Below, in pieces: positions 30,901-40,875 of a DNA stretch of 64,000 nucleotides. The stretch is from an uncultured Paraglaciecola sp. GTDB taxonomy: Bacteria; Pseudomonadota; Gammaproteobacteria; Enterobacterales; Alteromonadaceae. Where the stretch lies: contig NZ_CAJWCF010000008.1 of the NCBI RefSeq assembly GCF_913020055.1, forward strand, positions 1 to 64,000, written 5' to 3'. The position numbers were made by a program, and so were the translations under genes. Every line of letters begins with the position of its first letter. Within the stretch, counting starts at the first letter, position 1. Under the pieces are notes generated by a model that was not told the DNA's origin, did not search any database, and saw only the letters and a program-made list of their open reading frames with translations.

Positions 30901-32046
30901 CTACAAAAAACCAGCTACAGAAAAGCCAATATAAGTACCAATGGCACCGCCTAGGCTACCGATTAAAATGGCAGGAACAATAAGCTCTTTGCGCCCCATA
31001 CTTTCAGCTAAAGCCATAGCAGTTGTGCCGCCACCCACATTTGCTTGACTAGCAATCGCTATCATCTGCCAATCGCTAAATAAAAGTCGTCCTATGGTTA
31101 ACATTATCGCACCATGGATCACCACAGTAAGGCCAAAAAACAGCATAAGAGTTAACCCTATGTCTCCTAACTGACCAATCGCCGCAAACTCACAAAATGC
31201 TCCTATGACCACTAAAAATAAGTACACCAAATACAATCCCAAATTACGGGCCATTGTTAACTTTTTGAACCATGAGAATTGAGCCAAAATGATACCTATT
31301 GTGGTAATCGTTAATATGGGAGGTACTTGCGGAATAAACAGCCCTATCCATTCAGTCGCAATGAAAACGACAAAACCTAACGGAATTAAGTAATACAGCT
31401 CTTGAAAGTTGTCCTTCAGTTGATTCGCGTTTTCAGACTGGCTATCTGTTATTTGTGGGTTATTTGAGTGTATTTTTTTTCCTGGCCACAGTTTGTGCAT
31501 AATTTTGGGGATCATCAAAGTTGCGATAACCCAAATAGTTGACAGAACATTATCCACCGCAATTGCGCCAGCGTACAAAATGCCGGTTTCATTGACTTTG
31601 TAGTGCACCGCAACAGCATTAAAATTAATGCTACCGCCAGAATAGGTTCCTGCAATCATGCCCGCCATTGGTGATGAAAACTCTCCCAAAACGGAGCCAG
31701 GATCAACCAGGTAATAAGCAACAATAACGCCAATAACAGTCGCAACACTGCCTAAAATGAATAGAGAAATCATGGGTAAGCCCGCGCTTCTTATTTCTTG
31801 TAAGTTCACGCCTAAAACAAGGTAAAAAATCGATATCGGTGCTACATAAGTAAAAATTTCTGAATAAAGTGGGATGGTATTTGAAGCGCTAGGGATCAGA
31901 TTAAAGTTGGCAAACAATGCACCTAAAATAATGACTATCAATGCTGCGCCAACGGGCTTTCCCAAACGGGTTTCAGAAATATATTGTGCCAACATGACTA
32001 ATAAGCAGAGTATCCCAAGCACTACAAAATTTGATGTTAATAACAT
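30901..32046 (-). CDS. DUF819 family membrane protein (YjcL-like)
   Basis: 381 aa polytopic; AGTYSGGSINFNAVAVHY and SQANVGGGTTAMALAESMGRKELIVPAILIGSLGGAIGTYIGF. Confidence 0.85.
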   Translation of the reverse strand: MLLTSNFVVLGILCLLVMLAQYISETRLGKPVGAALIVIILGALFANFNLIPSASNTIPLYSEIFTYVAPISIFYLVLGVNLQEIRSAGLPMISLFILGSVATVIGVIVAYYLVDPGSVLGEFSSPMAGMIAGTYSGGSINFNAVAVHYKVNETGILYAGAIAVDNVLSTIWVIATLMIPKIMHKLWPGKKIHSNNPQITDSQSENANQLKDNFQELYYLIPLGFVVFIATEWIGLFIPQVPPILTITTIGIILAQFSWFKKLTMARNLGLYLVYLFLVVIGAFCEFAAIGQLGDIGLTLMLFFGLTVVIHGAIMLTIGRLLFSDWQMIAIASQANVGGGTTAMALAESMGRKELIVPAILIGSLGGAIGTYIGFSVAGFL

Positions 32047-32258
32047 TATTGTTTTTCTTCTGTCGTTAAAGATAACCTGTTGAACATAAACATAAATAAA
32101 TCACTAAGTCGAATCTCAACAAAATCAGGGTTTGTTGCGTGGCTCAGGGATGTGATTTATTCTTCTGCAGTCAGAGTGACCTTTATTTTATGCTACACAG
32201 CGCCAGACACAGATCTTGGAAATAACAATAACAATAACAAACAAGGGATACATCAATC

Positions 32259-34094
32259 ATGAAACCTTTTTCAAATGGCTAGGCATCATCTTGCTCGCAA
32301 TAACAGTGTTAGCGGGCATTTTTGCGACTTACGAATGGAAAGCTGACAAACCGTTTTCATTCAATAATTTTCTAAACAGAACCTTAATAAAAGAGGCCTT
32401 AGATAGCCCTGAAACCCTTACATCAATTGGTATTCTTGAAAACATAGGCATAACAGGTCATAACGCTCATTTGAATGATGCAAGTGAAGCTAACTCCTTG
32501 GCTCTTTTTAAACGCTTAAAAAAAGTCCGTGAAACCCTGTTGCAGTACAAAGATGATGAGTTAAACGAAGATCAGCTTTTGTCCAAAGAAATCGCCATGT
32601 ATTTACTCAACATGTTGGACGATATGGAAAAATATCAACACCATGATTACCCGTTTAATCAAATGTCAGGAGCCCAGAGTAATTTTCCTAGTTTTATGGA
32701 TGCACAACATGCTATTTCCAATGTTGAAAGTGTTGAGCACTACATATCTCGACTCAGCGAGTCTAAACGTTATTACACACAAACCCTTGAAGGTATGCGC
32801 ATTCGGCAAGAAAAAAACATATTCCCCCCCACTTTTGTAGTGGAGCGTGTGATTGATGAAATGACAGGGTTCATTGGCACACCTGCTACTAAAAACGTGT
32901 TGTACACTTCATTAGAGAAAAAAAATAGATGAGAGTGAATCCATCACCAGCGAACAAAAACCAGAATTATTAGCAGCAGTAGCCGCCGAAATTGAAAAAA
33001 CGGTTTATCCCACTTACCAAATGCTCATTGAATATTTTACAGAGCTAAAAAGTAAAACTAATTCAGATGATGGCGTGTGGAGCATGCCTCAAGGTGAGGA
33101 AGTGTATAACCTAAGTTTACGTTTTATGACCACCACTGATTACAGTGCTGACAAAATCCATAACATTGGTTTATCTGAAGTAGCACGCATACAGGCGGAA
33201 ATATTATCGATATTAGCCAGTGAAGGTTTTGATACTACCCAAGGGTTTACTGATTCGATTAATCAATTAGCCTCACAAGAACGCTTCTATTTCCCAGATA
33301 CTGACGAAGGGCGTGAACAAATACTCGTCGAGTATCAAACTATTTTAGATGAAATTGACAGTGGCTTAGGAGACAGTTTCTCAATGCGCCCAGAAGCGGG
33401 AATGGAAGTAAAACGTATTCCATTATTTAAAGAAAAAACCGCACCGGGAGCATACTATTATCCACCTTCACTAGATGGCTCTCGTCCCGGTGTATTTTAC
33501 GCAAACCTATATGACATCAAGGCCACTCCAAAATACAGTATGCGCACTTTGGCCTACCATGAAGGTATTCCAGGACACCATTTCCAAATTGCCATTGGCA
33601 TGGAATTAGAAGACTTGCCTATTTTTAGAACACTGCCATTATTTACTGCTTATGTGGAGGGTTGGGCTTTGTATACCGAATATTTAGCGTGGGAATTAGG
33701 CTTTCAAGACGACCCTTTCGATAACATAGGAAGATTACAAGCAGAGCTATTTAGAGCAGTACGCTTGGTTGTAGACACAGGGCTACATGCGAAACGCTGG
33801 ACACGAGAAGAAGCCATCACTTACATGCTGAACAATACAGGTATGGCCGAGTCAGATGTTGTTTCAGAGATTGAGCGCTACATAGTGTTACCGGGCCAAG
33901 CCAAAGCGTATAAAGTAGGCATGATGAAAATTCTCGAAGTCCGCGAAAAAGCCAAACAAGCTTTAGGTGATAAGTTTGTACTGGGTGAATTTCATGATGT
34001 GGTACTAAAGAATGGCGCCGTGCCGTTAGACATCTTAGACCGCTTGGTTGCAAAGTGGGTTGCTAAAAAGCTAGCTAGTAACCAATCAGATTAG
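32259..34094 (+). pseudogene. DUF885-family metallopeptidase-like protein, frameshifted
   Basis: ORFs 32216-32932 and 33021-34094 are consecutive parts of one DUF885 protein. Removing one A from A8 near 32920 fuses them (YTSLEKK-IDESESITSEQKPELLAAVAAEIEKTVYPTYQMLIEYF); adding one T to T5 near 32270 connects to ATG 32259 (MKPFFKWLGIILLAITVLAG). Active-site-like HEGIPGHHFQ is retained. Confidence 0.75.
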
Positions 34095-34108
34095 CAATAA
34101 AAATGAAG

Positions 34109-34139
34109 GGTAGACAGTATCCTTTTGATACTGTCTACC
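34109..34139. repeat. perfect 13-bp hairpin downstream of the DUF885 gene
   Basis: GGTAGACAGTATC-CTTTT-GATACTGTCTACC; no U-tract. Confidence 0.8.
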
Positions 34140-34468
34140 TAAAGAATATCGAGCTAAAGCAGATTCGCTAAAGTAAATGGGTAGCAAACACAAAGACTGC
34201 AAATACGTCATCGATGTCACAACCTTACAAGAAACATCATTGAAGGTTGAATTAGCGTAGTTTTTTGATTTTCGCCAAACAAAACATGGAAATTAAACCT
34301 GCATTAATCTAGCTAAATTTGAGCGAGCATATTTTGTACATAGCGTTACATCAGCTTTTAAAATTGTGTTTTAATAAAACTTATACCAATCGTCATCAGT
34401 AAAACTATCCCTAAGTTTTGCATACCCATTAGCAGTATTTGTTTATGGGTAAAACCAAGGAACTCACC

Positions 34469-35371
34469 ATGAGTTGGTTGTCAAAAATTGTTGTGCTGTT
34501 TTTAACGCTGGCTTTATTGCAGCATTCCTACGCAGCGGATAGCGTAAATCTGTTGGTAATGGTGGAAGACGCTGATCAAAACTCTATTCCTCGGGATAGT
34601 CGTATCAATAAACGAGTACATGCCAGTATTAGCCAGCAACTTAATCACATCGTTGATGTGTATGACGAAACAAGTCTCACCCTAACATCATTTAAACAAG
34701 GCCGAGTGCGACGGTCTGACGCAGAGTTATTTGATATTGCTCAATCTATTACACGCCCTCCCATCGATATAATTGCAGTATTTAGTACCTATGCGTCGAT
34801 TAGTACCAGCGAGTATGCAAAAAAAGCCCGGGCGCGAGTAGAGGGCCGTTTATTGAATGCCAAGTCTGGTAAGTTTTTGGATAACTTCGAAGTGCAAAGC
34901 CCGCGTAGCTGGACGATTCCCTACGCCTGTGACAGTCAAACTTGTATGTTAGAAGAGATGGGCGATGAAGCTAAAGTGTTAGGTGATGAGTTAGGGTTAA
35001 TTCTAGCTGAAAAATTAAATTGGCTTATAAATGGCGAGTCATCTGCCCTCCCTGCCCCTGCAACAGAATTATTCAATGATTATTACTTAGAGTTTGATGG
35101 GTTTAGTGCCCAAGATGTGGCTAGTATTGAGGAGTATTTATTGCTTTTTTCAGGTTATATTTCCCATCGCCCCACACAACAAAGGCATACTCGCACGACC
35201 TTGTTATATCGCTCTACTATTGGCAGCGCAAAACTGAGTAGAAATATTCTAAAATTATTAGAAGAACTCAACATGCGAGCGACGGTCAATTTTGAAGGTA
35301 ACGCTTTTAATGTCAAAAGAATTACTCTGCGGGGTGAATCCCCCATTCGAGATGTTGCCGAAGGTTGGTAA
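34469..35371 (+). CDS. secreted protein of unknown function, paralogue of next gene's N-terminal region
   Basis: Signal peptide MSWLSKIVVLFLTLALLQHSYA; RBS AAGGAA; CsgG/LpoB-like alpha/beta pattern followed by a second domain; start trimmed from 34439. Confidence 0.65.
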   Translation: MSWLSKIVVLFLTLALLQHSYAADSVNLLVMVEDADQNSIPRDSRINKRVHASISQQLNHIVDVYDETSLTLTSFKQGRVRRSDAELFDIAQSITRPPIDIIAVFSTYASISTSEYAKKARARVEGRLLNAKSGKFLDNFEVQSPRSWTIPYACDSQTCMLEEMGDEAKVLGDELGLILAEKLNWLINGESSALPAPATELFNDYYLEFDGFSAQDVASIEEYLLLFSGYISHRPTQQRHTRTTLLYRSTIGSAKLSRNILKLLEELNMRATVNFEGNAFNVKRITLRGESPIRDVAEGW

Positions 35372-35410
35372 CATTCTTGCATTCAAAAGTTGTTCTATTG
35401 ACTTTTAATA

Positions 35411-37339
35411 GTGGACAATGAAAACCAACACAAACATTTTAAACTGACTATGCCGCGTACTTTTCAGCAAAAAACCAAAAGGCAACAACTAGGCAACGTA
35501 ATTGTAAGTTACGTAATTGGCCTATTGTGCCTGTGTGTGCAAACAAGTTTTGCCGCTGAGCGCTGGAAAATTGTGGTGTTGCCCGATAAAAACAACAATA
35601 CGCCAAACGAGCTAACAGCAGTTGCAGACTTTCACCGTACAATTTCTCAAGGCTTGACTAATGCTTTAACTAACGCAGACTTTGATGTGCTTAATTTAGA
35701 TTATTTAGGTTTACCCAATTGTATCCTCGAAGACTGTTCCAATTTAACCGACCAAACTATTCAGCTGGCAGCAAATCGTTCTGGTAGAGAAGTTAACCTT
35801 GCCCTGCTTTATCGACTGAATACATTTAAACAACGTCAGTCGGCAGTACAAAAATGGTATTTCAGTTTATCAGGGCGGTTATTAGATTTACAAAGTGGCG
35901 CCCAACAAGATGCCTTTTCTGTGGAGAGTCGGCTCAACCCTCCAGCCAAAAATTGCATTGCTGATTGTTTAAACCTTTGGTTAAACCAAAACCTCGCGTT
36001 ATTAGCTCAGGATTTAGGAGCGGTTTTAAGCGAAAAACTCCAAGCTTTACCAAGACGTTTTCACTACCAACTTAATCTGAGCAACTTCAATAGTGCCGAT
36101 TTGCTACAAATCGATAAAAATTTAAAAACTTTCGATGGTTACGTTGCAGACACATTATTGAGTGATCCCAAACCAACCAACCAAGACCTAGCCACTGTCC
36201 CAAATCGCACATATCAATATGTCTCTGAGTTGAGCGCTTCTGAGTTAAGCTCAGAGTTAGAAAACCTAAACAACTTAGGCGTCCTGTCACTTAAGTTAGA
36301 GTACGATAATAAACAACGACTTTTCCATCTCAGGGCTGCACAGGAAAGCGCCTCATGGGCAACAATTAGCCAATTTATTACCGACTTATTAGACGATCCA
36401 GAACCAGAAATATCACAACCAACCACTGAAGTTACTGCCCCCACAACGACCGAAACACCAGAAATACAAACAGATGCAGAGAAGGAAATCCAAAAAGATC
36501 GACAAATGTGGCAACAAGCTCTCGGTATTAATAGCAAAGACAGTTACCAACAATATCTGACTATTTGGCCACAAGGGCAACATTTCATCCAAGCAAAGGC
36601 AGCAATAAAACGTTTTGATGATGATGAAAACGCATGGCAACAAGCATTAAGTCAAACAACAAGCCGAGCATTTCAACACTATCTAAGGTTGCAACCAACA
36701 GGTAAATATACAAACCAAGCTAAACAGCAATTAGCTTTAATTCGAGAGCAACAAAAGCTAGTACAAAAACAACGAGAAAACAAAGCGTTAGCTGACGATT
36801 ATTATCATCAACAACAAAATTATCCAGAAGCCCTGTATTACTACGAACAAGCTGCAAAACTGGGCGATATTTCGTCCCAATATCTGTTAGCCAAAATGTA
36901 TGACGATGGCAAAGGTATAGAACAAAACAAGCACCAAGCAGCTATTTGGTATACCCAAGCAGCCAAACATGGTCACAGCCAAGCTCAAGTGGCACTGGGT
37001 TATATGTATTCAAAAGGTAATGGCGTTAATCAAGATTATTCACAGGCCGCACACTGGTATCTAAAAGCAGCAACTCAGGGGCATATCGATGCCCAGCACA
37101 ATCTAGCCTACTTGTATTCACTCGGCCAAGGCGTAGCAAAAGACTACCAACAAGCTGCTTTTTGGTATGAAAAGTCGGCCATTCAAGGTGATGCAGATGC
37201 GCAAAATAGTTTAGGAAAACTATATGAGAGAGGCTTGGGCGTTAGTAAAAATTTAATCAAAGCAAAAAGCTTATATAAACAAGCGGCTGCCCAAGGCAAC
37301 CAAATTGCCCAACTCAATCTGCAAATGCTGAATAATTAA
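35411..37339 (+). CDS. secreted/anchored protein: N-terminal paralogous domain and about five C-terminal Sel1-like repeats
   Basis: Signal-like VIVSYVIGLLCLCVQTSFA; repeats such as AAIWYTQAAKHGHSQAQVALGYMYSKGNGVNQDYSQAAHWYLKAATQGHIDAQHNLAYLYSLGQGV. Start may be at a downstream Met. Confidence 0.75.
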   Translation: MDNENQHKHFKLTMPRTFQQKTKRQQLGNVIVSYVIGLLCLCVQTSFAAERWKIVVLPDKNNNTPNELTAVADFHRTISQGLTNALTNADFDVLNLDYLGLPNCILEDCSNLTDQTIQLAANRSGREVNLALLYRLNTFKQRQSAVQKWYFSLSGRLLDLQSGAQQDAFSVESRLNPPAKNCIADCLNLWLNQNLALLAQDLGAVLSEKLQALPRRFHYQLNLSNFNSADLLQIDKNLKTFDGYVADTLLSDPKPTNQDLATVPNRTYQYVSELSASELSSELENLNNLGVLSLKLEYDNKQRLFHLRAAQESASWATISQFITDLLDDPEPEISQPTTEVTAPTTTETPEIQTDAEKEIQKDRQMWQQALGINSKDSYQQYLTIWPQGQHFIQAKAAIKRFDDDENAWQQALSQTTSRAFQHYLRLQPTGKYTNQAKQQLALIREQQKLVQKQRENKALADDYYHQQQNYPEALYYYEQAAKLGDISSQYLLAKMYDDGKGIEQNKHQAAIWYTQAAKHGHSQAQVALGYMYSKGNGVNQDYSQAAHWYLKAATQGHIDAQHNLAYLYSLGQGVAKDYQQAAFWYEKSAIQGDADAQNSLGKLYERGLGVSKNLIKAKSLYKQAAAQGNQIAQLNLQMLNN

Positions 37340-37406
37340 GGCTCATTCAGCCAGAACCTAACAAAAATATCTCTGAGGTTTGCATAACCGCCAATGGAGG
37401 TACGTT

Positions 37407-37856
37407 ATGCATCAACATACAAATCACGACACCAGCACACAAGCTATGACCGAAGTGGCATTGGGATTATCAATGGCGTTTTTTTCTTTGTTAATCTTGG
37501 CCCTATTTTCTATTGGTTTACCTGACTCAACACAAAAAGAAGAACCATCATTAACAATTGATGAACAGCTAACACTAGCTGACAACAACGAAAAACCGTC
37601 TAAAAACCAAACCGCTGAAAGTAGAAAACAACAATACGTCTTTTACTTTAATCAGCAGTTTTATGATAAACAGCTCACTCGCTTAAATATCGACAACTTT
37701 AGCCGTTTTGAGACTCAACAACCTTTGATCCTTGCGGTACAAGACAACCTACCCTTGATAAAAATAATGGCTCTTCGTAAACAAATTAATCATCCACAGC
37801 TTTCCATAACCATGCTGGATAATAAGTGGCAATCGCAATTGGAGAAGATGCAATGA
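37407..37856 (+). CDS. bitopic inner-membrane protein, unknown function
   Basis: GGAGG RBS, single N-terminal TM (TEVALGLSMAFFSLLILALFSIGLP) and periplasmic C-terminus; start trimmed from 37380. Confidence 0.6.
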   Translation: MHQHTNHDTSTQAMTEVALGLSMAFFSLLILALFSIGLPDSTQKEEPSLTIDEQLTLADNNEKPSKNQTAESRKQQYVFYFNQQFYDKQLTRLNIDNFSRFETQQPLILAVQDNLPLIKIMALRKQINHPQLSITMLDNKWQSQLEKMQ

Positions 37857-38650
37857 ACCCCAAATCAATAATTAAAGTGTTAAGTGTATTTGTGATGTTT
37901 TTAGCTCCAACAGCTTCGGCAACTTATTACTACGATACTGAAGATATTCAACAACAAGTCATTTCTGAAGCCAAACGGCAAAATCTAGCGCCATCATTAG
38001 CTTTAGCGATTGCCAAGGTTGAGTCCAACTTTAACCCCAATGCATTAAGCCACGCTGGAGCGAAAGGTGTGATGCAAATCATGCCGCGCACTGCAGAACA
38101 AGTATTTGGCGTGAATCAAAGCCGGTTATTTGAGCCTGATGTGAATATAAAGTTGGGAGTAAAATTTATTAAACAGTTACTTGAACGTTATGAAAACCGC
38201 TTGGATATTGCTTTATCACATTACAATGGTGGCTCTGGCGTGAAAAACAGGCAAGGCGAGCTCAAAGTGATACCCGCCACACGTAACTACGTGAATAAAG
38301 TACTCAACAGCCAACAAGCATTTTTGCAGCACGACAATCAATGGCTATCTACATCAGGGGGTAAACCACTGTATTTCACCTCTTTGTATAACGATACTGG
38401 AATAGCTCAAACGGATTCTACAATTATTGAACCCCACTCTGAAAATCCACAAATTGAAACCTTACGGGCGTTGCGATTACATAACATTACCCGTAATTAT
38501 CAAAGCACTAGCGCTCTCACCGGCAAAAACCAAACGACTCATTTCGCAAAGCCACACATCGCTGAAACCTCTCTCAAGACAAAAATGTCGAAAGTTAGAC
38601 TGTGGGAATCTATCTATACCAATCCACATAAACTGGTATTGCTAGATTAG
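37853..38650 (+). CDS. lytic transglycosylase, SLT family 1
   Basis: Signal peptide; AIAKVESNFNPNALSHAGAKGVMQIMPRTAEQVF; LSHYNGGSG; 4-nt overlap with the previous gene. Confidence 0.88.
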   Translation: MNPKSIIKVLSVFVMFLAPTASATYYYDTEDIQQQVISEAKRQNLAPSLALAIAKVESNFNPNALSHAGAKGVMQIMPRTAEQVFGVNQSRLFEPDVNIKLGVKFIKQLLERYENRLDIALSHYNGGSGVKNRQGELKVIPATRNYVNKVLNSQQAFLQHDNQWLSTSGGKPLYFTSLYNDTGIAQTDSTIIEPHSENPQIETLRALRLHNITRNYQSTSALTGKNQTTHFAKPHIAETSLKTKMSKVRLWESIYTNPHKLVLLD

Positions 38651-38708
38651 GATCTGTTTATCCGTTAAATTAAAGACATAACAGTAGTAGCAATCTTAAT
38701 CAGGCCGA

Positions 38709-40271
38709 ATGAGCAAAATTATTAACTTTGGAATTAGCGAAACCTTAAAAGCGCTTTTTGCCCAGCTAAAAGAAACACCCAGCCAGCATGGGTATAAATA
38801 TCATGCCAAGGACGTGGAGCAATTATCCCAATACATTGTTTGTCGCAACTATGGATCGGTGTGTTATGAACTCAGTTTTCTTTGCTGGGCCGTAGTCAAC
38901 CATCCAGGTTATTCGTCATCACCTTTACTCAGTTTTTTTTGGCTAGAAGACAACCTGCAACCTAAACGTTTTCGTCAGGCATTTAATCAGCCAATACAAA
39001 CAGCTTCAGATAACATTATTATGGGCAAGGAACATTTACAGCTGCAAATCGGCGACATCGACTTTGCTATTTCCCCTACCCGCGTCAGTTTATTAGCCCT
39101 ATTGTTGGAGTTGATTACCAATATTGAGCCAGCTCAGTTGGCTAATATTGAAAAACGGCTGTTAGGTGCCAACAACCAAGCAATAAAACAAATGTCTTCT
39201 GAACTACAAAAGCTGATTTATGCCTACTTAAAAGAACATATTCCAGAAGCCAGTACCCAAGAACGTTTTCGAGCCATTAGCGGCTGGCTAAAACAACATA
39301 ACCTAACGGCTGCTAGACTCACCGATCAAGATGTACTGAATTTTTGGCTCAGCCCACCAGCACAACCTAGTTATATTAAATATTCCACAGTATTGGACGA
39401 TTTACTCGATGCGATAACCGCCATAGAAGTGGTCGAAAATACGCTTAATGCGGATTATGCCCTAAGTCTTGGTAACGATAGTGAGCAAGGGGAAATTAGT
39501 ACTGAGTGGGTGCAACAGACTTTATTTGAACAAGCTGAAAACAACATTGATTTAGGCTGGTTGTGTCGCTCACCCAAATTTTTAACTCTGGCGCAGTTTC
39601 AGCCAATGAAATCCTTATTAAGCCACGGGAAATTAGCGCGCCAATTACCTTTGTCCTTTTTGCGTTTAAGCATATTTGGTGGTTGGCAATCAGTATTAAT
39701 CCAGGCCAAAAGAAAGTCGTCTCAGGAATTGGCTGATAAACTTCAACAAAACCCCAACCGCCAATACTTAGATTATATAGCCGAACTCAATGACTCTGAG
39801 TCACAATGTAAACAAGTACAACAAATCATTGCCCACATATTTTACAGTCTTAATATTCCTTTATTTATTGGCATCATGCTCAAACAAATACCAACAGATT
39901 TGCAACAAACACTCAAAATATGGATGAGAGAGCAAATAGCCAATACAGCAGAGTCTGAAAGAAACCCTTTTGTGCACATCCAGCAATGGTTATCCCAGCA
40001 CCCAAAGGCACAATTTTGGTTAACTGAAGCGGAATTCCTGTTTAAAAACAATAATAAGGATGGATTTAAAAATATACCATCAGTTCCAGAGCTGGATATT
40101 TATCAGGATGGCAGCGAAGCACTCAACCATTGCCAAGAGTTAGTTGCCCGCTATTTGTTGGTCATAACAAAATTAAATCATGAAAACACTCAGTTAGCGG
40201 AAATTTATCGCTCTGACCTGTGCATATTCAGTAATAGATTTAAGCAAATATATGGAGCACCCGATGCCTGA
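38709..40271 (+). CDS. hypothetical cytosolic protein
   Basis: 520 aa intact ORF, no signal peptide or recognised motif; overlaps the next start codon. Confidence 0.6.
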   Translation: MSKIINFGISETLKALFAQLKETPSQHGYKYHAKDVEQLSQYIVCRNYGSVCYELSFLCWAVVNHPGYSSSPLLSFFWLEDNLQPKRFRQAFNQPIQTASDNIIMGKEHLQLQIGDIDFAISPTRVSLLALLLELITNIEPAQLANIEKRLLGANNQAIKQMSSELQKLIYAYLKEHIPEASTQERFRAISGWLKQHNLTAARLTDQDVLNFWLSPPAQPSYIKYSTVLDDLLDAITAIEVVENTLNADYALSLGNDSEQGEISTEWVQQTLFEQAENNIDLGWLCRSPKFLTLAQFQPMKSLLSHGKLARQLPLSFLRLSIFGGWQSVLIQAKRKSSQELADKLQQNPNRQYLDYIAELNDSESQCKQVQQIIAHIFYSLNIPLFIGIMLKQIPTDLQQTLKIWMREQIANTAESERNPFVHIQQWLSQHPKAQFWLTEAEFLFKNNNKDGFKNIPSVPELDIYQDGSEALNHCQELVARYLLVITKLNHENTQLAEIYRSDLCIFSNRFKQIYGAPDA

Positions 40272-40809
40272 TCATCAATATCACATGCAGGAGCAACTAT
40301 TTACCGCCAAAACCTTGTACCGCGAGTTACATCAATTTGCGCCAGAAAAAAATAGTACTGGCAAACCTGTGCTGTTAAATGACTTAGTACAGTTGGCTGA
40401 AGGTAATCCACAAATTGATGGCCAGCAGGTTATGCAGCAAATTAATCAATCACTGCCACTGCGCCGTCAATATATGCAGTTGTTACAAAAATTGGCCTTT
40501 GCCAATAGCCCAGTGCAAGCAGCTGCCAGTTCAGTCGCTGAAATCAGCAGTCGTAAATCTGCAGAATTTGAATTGTTATTTAAGCGCGACAAACAATTTT
40601 CAGGACAGGTGTACGTGATACTTAAAATTCCACATTCAATTGAAAAGCATCACAACCAAGGCGTGCATGTGAATTGTTGTTCCGACAAAATAATATCTTC
40701 GATCCACTTCCCGCCTATTGTGGATGGTAAAACGCAGCTATTAATGGAAGAATCAGATCAGAAGTTTATAAACATGTTTGATGCTGAGTTTGCAATATAC
40801 CTATCCTAA
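40264..40809 (+). CDS. hypothetical cytosolic protein
   Basis: Start trimmed to MPDHQYHMQEQ, overlapping the previous stop (gATGCCTGA). Confidence 0.55.
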   Translation: MPDHQYHMQEQLFTAKTLYRELHQFAPEKNSTGKPVLLNDLVQLAEGNPQIDGQQVMQQINQSLPLRRQYMQLLQKLAFANSPVQAAASSVAEISSRKSAEFELLFKRDKQFSGQVYVILKIPHSIEKHHNQGVHVNCCSDKIISSIHFPPIVDGKTQLLMEESDQKFINMFDAEFAIYLS

Positions 40810-40875
40810 CAATGACATTAGAGTTAAGTCGCCTTTGTTTGCTGTTTTGATATTAATGGCAGGGAACCAAGTTAG

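Noticed and set aside
32216-32258. TTG start at 32216 for the DUF885 N-terminal ORF with ATAACA repeats (ITITIT)
   Set aside because: No RBS and a low-complexity N-terminus; ATG 32259 with AAGGGA upstream gives a normal signal anchor if one T is added.
32880-33030. Programmed ribosomal frameshift in the DUF885 gene
   Set aside because: A8 run could permit slippage, but there is no obvious stimulatory structure and a second upstream shift is needed as well; indel error or pseudogenisation is simpler.
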